Source: Nitrospirota bacterium (GTDB lineage: Bacteria; Nitrospirota; Nitrospiria; Nitrospirales; Nitrospiraceae). From it: a stretch of DNA of 5,495 nucleotides. The notes beneath the pieces are model-generated. The model was not told the origin of the DNA, did not search any database, and saw nothing but the letters and a program-made list of their open reading frames with translations. Position numbers and translations under genes: made by a program. Location: the NCBI GenBank assembly GCA_016235225.1, contig JACRLS010000095.1, positions 1-5,495 on the forward strand. The letters run 5' to 3'. Shown here in pieces: positions 1 through 5,495 of this stretch (positions within the stretch are counted from its first letter, which is position 1; every line of letters begins with the position of its first letter).

Positions 1-2
1 CG

Positions 3-2330
3 CCGGTCTCTGAAGGCCTCAGAAGGGCGACAGTCCCCCCTCAGCCCTCAGCACCCAGCACTCAGCACTCGATTGTGATTCCCATCGAAGGCATGTCCTG
101 CGCCTCTTGCGTGGCGCGGATCGAGCAGGGACTGACTGAAACGCCCGGGGTCGTACGCGCCTCGGTGAACCTCGCAACAGAAAAAGCCACCATCGACTAC
201 CAAGCCGGCGCAACGACGCCGGAGCGGTTGGCCGACGTCATTGAGGATTTGGGCTATCACGCGGTCCTGCCGAAAGCGCCGTCCTCACAACCACTGGTCT
301 CGGGAGCGGGACAATCGCCGGTCGGAAGGGCGACAGTTTCCCCTCTCAGCACTCAGCACGCAGCACTCAGCACTCAACTCAAGGTGGCCGCCGTGTTAGC
401 GGTACTGGTCATGATCCTGGGGATGTCGGACCATCTCGGCATTCCGATATCAGCTCGCGCCTCCGCCTGGCTCCAACTGTTCCTAACGATTCCGGTCCAG
501 TTCTGGGCCGGGCTCCGATTCTACCGAGGAGCCTTCGCCGTGGCGCGCCACGGCACGACGGACATGAACACGCTGATTGCGCTGGGCACGACCGCCGCGT
601 TCGGGTACAGCGCCGTGGCCACGATCGTGCCCCATCTCCTGCGGGCACCGGACGGCAGCGTGCCGGTGTATTTCGATTCCGCTGCGGCGATTATCGCGCT
701 CATCTTGTTGGGTCGCATGCTGGAGTCCCGCGCAAAGGGCCGGGCCTCCGAAGCCATCCAGCGACTGATCGGCCTTCAACCGAAGCAGGCTCGCGTCATT
801 CGCGACGGGCGAGAACAGGACGTTCTACTCAGCGAGGTGCGGGTGGGTGATCGCGTGGTGGTGCGTCCGGGCGAGAAAGTCCCCGTCGATGGCACCATTG
901 TCGAAGGCGACTCCACCTTGGATGAATCCATGCTGACCGGCGAATCCCTGCCCGTCGACAAGGGCCCGGGCGACCGGGTCTTCGGCGCGACCCTGAACCG
1001 GACCGGCAGCTTTCAGTTCACCGCGACGCAAGTCGGCGAGGAAACGGCCCTGGCGCGCATCGTGCGTCTGGTCGAAGCAGCGCAAGGCTCGAAACCGCCC
1101 ATCGCCAAGCTCGCCGACCGGGTTGCCGCCGTTTTTGTGCCGGCAGGCCTCGGCATCGCCGCGCTCACCCTCTTCCTCTGTCTGCTGTTCGGCGCATCTC
1201 CGGCGCTGACCAAGGCCCTGGTCAGCGCCGTGGCCGTGCTGATTGTGGCCTGTCCCTGCGCGCTCGGACTCGCGACCCCCACCTCTATCATGGTGGGCCT
1301 CGGGCGCGGCGCCGAATCCGGCCTGCTCATCAAGAACGGCGAGGCGTTGGAGAGCGCGCAGACCCTGACCACCGTGGTGCTGGACAAGACGGGCACGATC
1401 ACAAAGGGAGAGCCGACGGTGCGAGAGGTGGTCGTCCGAGCCGCCATGCAGGGCACATGGACCCGCGACACGCTGCTGCAGATGGCTGCCTCGGCCGAAA
1501 AGGGCTCGGAGCATCCGCTGGGGCAGGCCATCGTGCGGGCGGCCGAGCAGGCTGATCTGAAGCTCCTGCCGGTGAGCGACTTCTCGGCAATGCCCGGCCG
1601 GGGCGTGCGCGCCACCATTAAGGGGCAGCCGGTGCGGATCGGCAACTTACGCCTGATGGAAGCCGAGCAACTCTCCGTGGCGGGCTTGGAAGCCTCCATT
1701 GATCGGGCTGCGCAGCAGGGGATGACGCCCATGTTTGTCGCCGTGGGCCCGGCGGTGGTGGGACTCATCGCCGTCGCGGATACGATCAAGCCCCATGCCC
1801 GCGAGGCCGTGCAGGCCCTGCAGGCGCTCGGGCTGGATGTGGTGATGTTGACCGGCGACAACGCGCGCACGGCCGGGGCCGTGGCCAAGGAAGTGGGCAT
1901 CGGGCACGTGCTGTCCGACGTGCTCCCCGGTGACAAGGCGCGGGAATTGAAACTCCTACAAGAAAGCGGCCGACGGGTGGCGATGGTGGGCGACGGGATC
2001 AACGATGCTCCCGCCCTGGCACAGGCCGATGTGGGAATCGCAATCGGCGCCGGCACGGATGTCGCCATGGAAGCGGCGGGCGTGACGCTGGTCGGCGAGG
2101 ACCTCCGCGGCATCGTCACTGCCATCGCGCTGAGCCGCGCAACGATGGCGAACGTAAAACAAAACCTCTTCGCCGCCTTTATCTATAATATCTTGCTGAT
2201 TCCGGCGGCCGCCCTGGGCTATTTGAATCCGATCCTGGCCGCCGGCGCGATGGCGCTTTCCTCCGTCAGCGTCGTGAGCAACGCGTTGCGGCTTCGCCGG
2301 TTTACTCCGCCCGCTGCTGCGTCACGCTGA
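3..2330 (+). CDS. copA: Cu(I)-exporting P1B-type ATPase, 5'-partial
   Basis: This is an inner-membrane pump that exports Cu(I) from the cytoplasm using ATP. Numbering from the GTG at 75 (751 aa): a heavy-metal-binding domain at 1-66 with GMSCASC (Cys9, Cys12); membrane segments near 103-117, 132-150, 166-186 and 200-216; actuator TGES at 288-291; segments near 351-373 and 381-403, the latter with the CPC metal site (Cys393, Cys395); phosphorylation motif DKTGT (Asp437); nucleotide-binding HP (His480-Pro481); TGDN at 593; GDGIND at 639-644; last two segments with Tyr704-Asn705 and Met726/Ser729-Ser730. CPC plus YN plus M..SS fits the copper (P1B-1) class rather than Zn/Cd pumps. The frame stays open from 75 back to the window edge. 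GTG 75 has no Shine-Dalgarno and would clip the first beta strand (SIVIPIEGM), so the start is probably upstream, perhaps with another metal-binding domain. The TGA stop is at 2328-2330. All catalytic motifs are intact. The linker carries repeat-encoded sequence. Confidence 0.95.
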   Translation, partial: PVSEGLRRATVPPQPSAPSTQHSIVIPIEGMSCASCVARIEQGLTETPGVVRASVNLATEKATIDYQAGATTPERLADVIEDLGYHAVLPKAPSSQPLVSGAGQSPVGRATVSPLSTQHAALSTQLKVAAVLAVLVMILGMSDHLGIPISARASAWLQLFLTIPVQFWAGLRFYRGAFAVARHGTTDMNTLIALGTTAAFGYSAVATIVPHLLRAPDGSVPVYFDSAAAIIALILLGRMLESRAKGRASEAIQRLIGLQPKQARVIRDGREQDVLLSEVRVGDRVVVRPGEKVPVDGTIVEGDSTLDESMLTGESLPVDKGPGDRVFGATLNRTGSFQFTATQVGEETALARIVRLVEAAQGSKPPIAKLADRVAAVFVPAGLGIAALTLFLCLLFGASPALTKALVSAVAVLIVACPCALGLATPTSIMVGLGRGAESGLLIKNGEALESAQTLTTVVLDKTGTITKGEPTVREVVVRAAMQGTWTRDTLLQMAASAEKGSEHPLGQAIVRAAEQADLKLLPVSDFSAMPGRGVRATIKGQPVRIGNLRLMEAEQLSVAGLEASIDRAAQQGMTPMFVAVGPAVVGLIAVADTIKPHAREAVQALQALGLDVVMLTGDNARTAGAVAKEVGIGHVLSDVLPGDKARELKLLQESGRRVAMVGDGINDAPALAQADVGIAIGAGTDVAMEAAGVTLVGEDLRGIVTAIALSRATMANVKQNLFAAFIYNILLIPAAALGYLNPILAAGAMALSSVSVVSNALRLRRFTPPAAASR
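22..70 (+). repeat. Leader plus (CTCAGCA)n heptamer array, copy 1
   Basis: A 13-base leader GAAGGGCGACAGT (22-34) is followed by a C-rich spacer and tandem heptamers: CTCAGCC (40-46), CTCAGCA (47-53), CCCAGCA (54-60), CTCAGCA (61-67) and a partial CTC (68-70). The same leader and heptamer array occurs again at 325-380. The tract lies in the open frame leading into the ATPase and would encode [17 protein letters not shown]. If translation instead starts at GTG 75, it is a 5' non-coding repeat ending four bases before that codon. Confidence 0.85.
325..380 (+). repeat. Leader plus (CTCAGCA)n heptamer array, copy 2
   Basis: The identical 13-base leader GAAGGGCGACAGT (325-337) is followed by a pyrimidine spacer and heptamers CTCAGCA (345-351), CTCAGCA (352-358), CGCAGCA (359-365), CTCAGCA (366-372) and a diverged CTCAACT (373-379). 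It lies inside the copper ATPase gene, between the metal-binding domain and the first membrane segment, and encodes [19 protein letters not shown]. The leader is read in the same frame as in copy 1 (RATV in both), although the stretch between leader and final heptamer differs by 2 nt between copies. Confidence 0.85.
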
Positions 2331-3573
2331 TTCCACCCGCCTCCGGCAGCAGATGCCCCTCCCGCATCATCGTCATGACGCAGTGCGCTGTCAGGCGTGA
2401 GAGGATCGGGGAAAAATGGACGCTGTCCACGTACAGCGGTCCCTGAATACCCTGTTGCACCTCCGCGCACCAGCCAAAGTTTCCGCTCAAGGACCCGCTC
2501 TGAACCAGAGCCGCCATGCGGGGATAGCCGAACTTCGAAAAGGTGTGGCCGAAAAAGTTGTGTGGCTGACCGGTCATGTCTGAGGCATACATCGGCACGG
2601 CGTGCCAGATAAAGACCGGGGTCACTCCGTGCGCGCGGGCCACGGCTTCGATCATCGTTTTGTTTCGTCGGTAGCGCGCGATCGCCGTCTCGATGACGGC
2701 CGGGTCATCGTAGTCCGCTTCCCGGTCCAACTTGACCCCCATCCCTCGAATGAGCGACCAGGAGGACCCGCCGGCCGATTCCGATCCCTTAGCGTATCGA
2801 GCGGCTTGGACGATCGGCAGATTCTGGATCAGCTCCAGCACCAGGATGCCCGGCCTTCCATGCTCGTTCCGAATGGCCTCCTCGAAGAGGTGCCGGAGCA
2901 CATTGGTAAAGGGCGGCTCGTCTCCCACAAAGAAAAACTCATTGAGCCCGTCAAGAAAGATCGCCAGGTTCGGCACATGCCCTTCGGCCAGTAATTTCTC
3001 GAACAGCACCCGTTCCAGGCTGGAGTGATACAGCCCCCGCCCAAAGTTATACACGCGCACCGGTCGGCCGAGTCCCGCCTCGCTCATCGCCAGTTGCAGA
3101 TGGGAGGCGATGGTCTCCTGATCCGGCACCCCGTAGTTGAACGTCGTGGAGCCCCCGAACAGGAAGACGTTGAAATCATCCGGAGAGAGCGGCCAGGGCC
3201 CCTGCTCGCGCGTGAGGCGGAATCCGTGCGGATCGACATTCACAAAGGTGCCGGCATAGGCGCTCTCTTTGAACTGCGTCAAGGGTTCGAAGACAAACGG
3301 CCGAGACCATGTTTCCTTCAACAACTGTTTCAGCGTGGACTTCTCCCAGCCCGGATAGTTCTTCACCACCTGGGCAAATCCGTACTTCTCCGACACCGGA
3401 TCAGCCGGATGCCAGAGGCCTCTCAGTTCGGTCCACTGCTCGCTCATCCACACGATCCCAAGGTGCAGCCCGTTGAGCAGCAGGAAAACGAGGCAGACAT
3501 CCAGCCAGAGGAGGGCCGCCGTCCGATACCAGGGGCCGCGCCCGGGTATCATGCTTCGAGATTCCGTGTTCAC
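2302..3573 (-). CDS. Membrane-anchored SGNH/GDSL-type hydrolase or O-acetyltransferase
   Basis: A 423-aa protein with a single hydrophobic segment at about 18-41 that should anchor it to the inner membrane with the catalytic domain in the periplasm. SGNH blocks are visible in order: block I GGSTTF with nucleophile Ser142; block [14 protein letters not shown] (176-187); block III DGLNE (208-212) with Asn211 as oxyanion residue; block V DSVHFSP with Asp383 and His386. The catalytic set is therefore complete. SGNH proteins next to MBOAT acyltransferases usually transfer or remove O-acetyl groups on extracytoplasmic glycans, as AlgJ/AlgX or PatB do; that role is inferred here from the neighbour. 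The start is GTG 3573, with ATG 3552 (MIPGRG) as an alternative; either keeps the anchor. It follows the MBOAT gene by 24 bp, which suggests co-transcription. The TAA stop at 2302-2304 lies inside the convergent ATPase gene (29-bp overlap). Substrate and reaction direction cannot be read from the sequence. Confidence 0.87.
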   Translation of the reverse strand: MNTESRSMIPGRGPWYRTAALLWLDVCLVFLLLNGLHLGIVWMSEQWTELRGLWHPADPVSEKYGFAQVVKNYPGWEKSTLKQLLKETWSRPFVFEPLTQFKESAYAGTFVNVDPHGFRLTREQGPWPLSPDDFNVFLFGGSTTFNYGVPDQETIASHLQLAMSEAGLGRPVRVYNFGRGLYHSSLERVLFEKLLAEGHVPNLAIFLDGLNEFFFVGDEPPFTNVLRHLFEEAIRNEHGRPGILVLELIQNLPIVQAARYAKGSESAGGSSWSLIRGMGVKLDREADYDDPAVIETAIARYRRNKTMIEAVARAHGVTPVFIWHAVPMYASDMTGQPHNFFGHTFSKFGYPRMAALVQSGSLSGNFGWCAEVQQGIQGPLYVDSVHFSPILSRLTAHCVMTMMREGHLLPEAGGISVTQQRAE

Positions 3574-3586
3574 GGTGTGTGCAAGG

Positions 3587-3592
3587 TCCTTC
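3587..3592 (-). promoter_or_regulatory. Possible ribosome binding site for the SGNH gene
   Basis: GAAGGA on the minus strand (TCCTTC on the plus strand) lies 13 nt before GTG 3573 and just after the MBOAT stop codon. The match is good but the spacing is longer than usual. It favours GTG 3573 over ATG 3552, which has only a weak CGAAG upstream. Confidence 0.4.
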
Positions 3593-3597
3593 GATGG

Positions 3598-4986
3598 TCA
3601 GAATTGGAAGTACAAGAACGGTGACGGGCGATGTTGGACCAGCGTCAGGAGGCAGCCGACGAAGAACAAGGCCAGGAGTCCGGCGGGAACCCGGCCCCAC
3701 TCATGCCGCATCTCAAAGGTGTTGGGTCCCAGATGGGCCCAGGCCCCGACGAGCAGCAGCAGGCCGACCAGCACGGGCTCCTGCACCGCCGGCAGTTCAA
3801 ACTTGTAGACCCACATGCGCTGGAGAAGAGTCCCGGCCATGTCCAGATTGTCCGACCGGAAGATGGTCCACCCCACGACGACCATGAGAAATGTGGCCCC
3901 TCGCTGCAACAGGCCCGGCAGCCGCGCCCAGTAGTCCTCGCCGAGCTGGAAGCCAACCAACAGCAGTCCGTGATAGAGCCCCCAATAAATGAAGGTCCAG
4001 TTCGCCCCGTGCCAGATCCCGCCGATCAGCATCGTGAGCAGGACATTCCGTGCCACGAGCCAGGAGGCGACCCGGTTCCCTCCCAGGGGGATGTAGACAT
4101 AGTCCCGCAGACAGGAAAAGAGAGAGATATGCCAGCGGCGCCAGAAGTCCTGGATGGTGGCGGCTTGATAGGGCGAATTGAAGTTCCGCGGGATGTGCAA
4201 CCCGAACAGATAGCCAAGCCCGACGGCCATGTCGCTGTATCCGCAGAAATCGAAATACAATTGGTACGTATAGCCGAGCATGCAGAGCCAGACATCCAGC
4301 GTCGAGAGCTCGGCATAGTTGGCCAGGGCCGGATCGATGAACGAGGCGATGGAATCGGCGATCAGGACTTTTTCGATCATCCCGATGGCAAAGAAGGAAC
4401 AAGCCTTCTGGAAATACCGGAACCGGTCCACGCGATCGAGCTGATCGAGGTCCTGCTTGATCTCTCGAAACCGGACGATGGGCCCGGCCACCAATTGCGA
4501 GAAGAGCGAGACATAGGAGGCATACTCCCAGAAGTTCCGCGTCGGCACGATCACGCCCCGATAACTGTCCACGAGATACGAGATGTTATGGAACGTGTAG
4601 AACGAGATCCCGATCGGCAACAGAATGGCCAATGGTTCCGGGGCAAAGGAGAGCCCGACCCATTGCACGAGTTGGCCCACAGACTCCAGGCCGAAGTTCA
4701 CGTACTTGAAGAAGCCGAGGATCAGCAGGTCGATGGTGATCGGCAGCACCAGACAGAGTTTGCGCCGCCGCGGGTCCGTCCAGGCCAGGAGGCCGCGGCC
4801 GGCCCAGTAGCTCATCAGCGTGGAGAAGGCCAGGAGCGGACAGAATTGATAGTTCCAGAACCCATAGAAGACGTAGCCGGTCATCGTGAGCCAGACATAC
4901 CGCGAGGTGCGGCCCGGCAGTCTCCAGAACACCAGATAGGTGATGGGAAGAAAGAAATAGAGGAATGGCAGACTGTTGAACAGCAT
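3598..4986 (-). CDS. AlgI-like MBOAT-family membrane O-acyltransferase
   Basis: A polytopic inner-membrane protein, 462 aa from ATG 4986, close to the usual AlgI/DltB-like length. MBOAT proteins pass an acyl group, commonly acetyl, across the membrane for glycan O-acylation. Visible family signatures (numbered from ATG 4986): start MLFNSLPFLYFFLP; PIGISFYTFHNISY near 124-137; FDFCGYSDMAVGLG near 255-268; DFWRRWHIS with His286; IWHGANW with His326, the invariant MBOAT histidine; and an end in PFLYFQF, typical of the family. Start choice: the frame also offers ATG 5001 and GTG 5013. None has a clear Shine-Dalgarno sequence, and I prefer 4986 because MLFNS is where the family usually begins. The downstream SGNH gene, 24 bp away, is its likely periplasmic partner, and the upstream nucleotidyltransferase points to a glycan locus. 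AlgI itself is not implied, since no alginate gene is visible. The acyl group and the glycan acceptor are unknown. Confidence 0.93.
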   Translation of the reverse strand: MLFNSLPFLYFFLPITYLVFWRLPGRTSRYVWLTMTGYVFYGFWNYQFCPLLAFSTLMSYWAGRGLLAWTDPRRRKLCLVLPITIDLLILGFFKYVNFGLESVGQLVQWVGLSFAPEPLAILLPIGISFYTFHNISYLVDSYRGVIVPTRNFWEYASYVSLFSQLVAGPIVRFREIKQDLDQLDRVDRFRYFQKACSFFAIGMIEKVLIADSIASFIDPALANYAELSTLDVWLCMLGYTYQLYFDFCGYSDMAVGLGYLFGLHIPRNFNSPYQAATIQDFWRRWHISLFSCLRDYVYIPLGGNRVASWLVARNVLLTMLIGGIWHGANWTFIYWGLYHGLLLVGFQLGEDYWARLPGLLQRGATFLMVVVGWTIFRSDNLDMAGTLLQRMWVYKFELPAVQEPVLVGLLLLVGAWAHLGPNTFEMRHEWGRVPAGLLALFFVGCLLTLVQHRPSPFLYFQF

Positions 4987-5151
4987 ACGAATCCACGGCA
5001 TCGCAGGGAGCACGGTCGAGCGAGACAGAGGTCTCCCCTCTCGTCCGCCGACGCGAACCAGTTCAACGAGTACTCTATCGTGGGTGTGGAGACTGCGCGA
5101 GGATTATCACGAAATCGAACGTGAATGAGGACGGCGAAGGAGGAGGTGGGT
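4987..5151 (-). other. Intergenic leader between nucleotidyltransferase and MBOAT genes
   Basis: These 165 bases separate two co-directional genes, and I see no convincing ORF or RNA gene. Weak elements: GATAAT on the minus strand (plus-strand ATTATC at 5103-5108) resembles a -10 box but has no -35 hexamer at 17 nt; a 5-bp inverted repeat GAGAC/GTCTC (5022-5026 and 5031-5035) has a 4-base loop and no following U-run. The gap is long enough for an internal promoter, but none is demonstrated. The part from 4987 to 5013 may be coding if an upstream MBOAT start is used. Confidence 0.4.
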
Positions 5152-5495
5152 CTAGGACAGGCGACGGGACAGATCGATCGCGCGGTTTTCGGCATCCCGC
5201 CGCGCCTGGGCGTACCGGTCGGGCGTGCCGATATCGGACCAGTAGCCCCGCATGGAAAACCCACAGATCGTGTCTCCCCGTTCGAGGGCCCGCACATAGG
5301 GATCGATGATCGAAGATTCCTTCCCACGCGGGACATCAGCCAACACTCGAGGATGCAGGACATGGACGCCGGCAAACATGCAGATGGCCGCGGCCTTCAC
5401 GCCGGCCCGCCCCTTTCGATTGATGCGAATCACATGCTGCATCGCATCGAGTTCCACCGGCCCCCAGGTCTCGGCCTCGGCATCGGCGCGAACGA
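5152..5495 (-). CDS. Sugar-phosphate nucleotidyltransferase, C-terminal part (5'-partial)
   Basis: About 114 complete C-terminal codons of an NDP-sugar pyrophosphorylase-type enzyme. The family joins NTP and a sugar 1-phosphate to give an activated NDP-sugar in the cytoplasm. Visible features are MFAGVHVLHPRVLADVP, matching the family's F.G..vl.P..L..iP block, then IIDPYVRALERGDTICGF, then GYWSDIGTPDRY, the strongly conserved GYW.DIGTP..Y motif near the end of the catalytic domain. The N-terminal nucleotide-binding loop (GG.G.RL type) is off the right edge. The frame is open to the edge, so the GTG at 5457 is an internal valine codon, not a start. The TAG stop is at 5152-5154, with no extra C-terminal domain such as the hexapeptide repeats of GlmU-like enzymes. 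Mannose-1-phosphate guanylyltransferase or glucose-1-phosphate thymidylyl/uridylyltransferase are all possible; specificity cannot be fixed from this part. It probably heads the unit with the MBOAT and SGNH genes. Confidence 0.88.
   Translation of the reverse strand, partial: VRADAEAETWGPVELDAMQHVIRINRKGRAGVKAAAICMFAGVHVLHPRVLADVPRGKESSIIDPYVRALERGDTICGFSMRGYWSDIGTPDRYAQARRDAENRAIDLSRRLS

Noticed and set aside
345..379. Heptamer array considered as a CRISPR or direct-repeat attachment site
   Set aside because: The units are 7 nt, contiguous and without spacers, and no cas, integrase or transposase gene is visible.
1013..2125. 370-aa open frame on the - strand
   Set aside because: It is antisense to the ATPase catalytic domains. 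The composition is Ala/Ser/Pro/Thr/Arg-rich with no recognisable domain, while the opposite strand carries all P-type ATPase motifs.
5022..5035. Inverted repeat GAGAC-AGAG-GTCTC as a terminator or attenuator
   Set aside because: The stem is only 5 bp and no U-run follows on either strand, so it is within chance expectation.
5068..5075. Palindrome GAGTACTC as an operator
   Set aside because: An isolated 8-bp palindrome with no second half-site or associated regulator gene; too short to support a call.
5103..5108. GATAAT (minus strand) as a -10 promoter element for the MBOAT gene
   Set aside because: No acceptable -35 hexamer lies at 16-18 nt and there is no TG extension at the right position, so I mention it only within the intergenic entry.
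3631..5124. 497-aa open frame on the + strand
   Set aside because: It is antisense to the MBOAT gene and spans nearly its full length. The translation is hydrophilic, low-complexity and shows no family motif, as expected of a shadow frame opposite a GC-rich membrane-protein gene. The MBOAT has clear family motifs.

Overview
The window comes from a GC-rich bacterium, probably Gram-negative, because an envelope polysaccharide-modification pair (MBOAT plus membrane-anchored SGNH protein) is present. Heptamer (CTCAGCA)n arrays like those seen here are, from memory, a feature of some Nitrospira-type genomes. That assignment is a low-confidence guess; no rRNA or other taxonomic marker is present.

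Layout: (1) Positions 1-2330, + strand: most of a Cu(I)-exporting P1B-type ATPase (CopA-like). The frame is open to the left edge, so the true start is probably outside the window. The reading frame contains two related copies of a short repeat, each a GAAGGGCGACAGT leader followed by a degenerate (CTCAGCA)n array. One copy lies just before the visible heavy-metal-binding domain and one just after it. (2) Positions 2302-3573, - strand: an SGNH/GDSL-type protein with one N-terminal membrane anchor. Its 3' end overlaps the ATPase 3' end by 29 bp in convergent orientation. (3) Positions 3598-4986 (or to 5001/5013), - strand: an AlgI-like MBOAT O-acyltransferase, 24 bp upstream of the SGNH gene. 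(4) Positions 4987-5151: a leader or intergenic stretch without a convincing gene. (5) Positions 5152-5495, - strand: the C-terminal part of a sugar-phosphate nucleotidyltransferase, cut by the right edge.

The three minus-strand genes look like one transcription unit (nucleotidyltransferase, then MBOAT, then SGNH). They suggest a surface glycan or exopolysaccharide locus: the nucleotidyltransferase would supply an activated sugar, the MBOAT would move an acyl (probably acetyl) group across the inner membrane, and the SGNH protein would transfer or remove it in the periplasm. The copper ATPase is a separate, convergent neighbour and shows no functional link to the glycan genes. The gene content is of known types. 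The most unusual signal is the twin in-frame heptamer repeat in the ATPase; I do not see a clearly novel multi-gene system.
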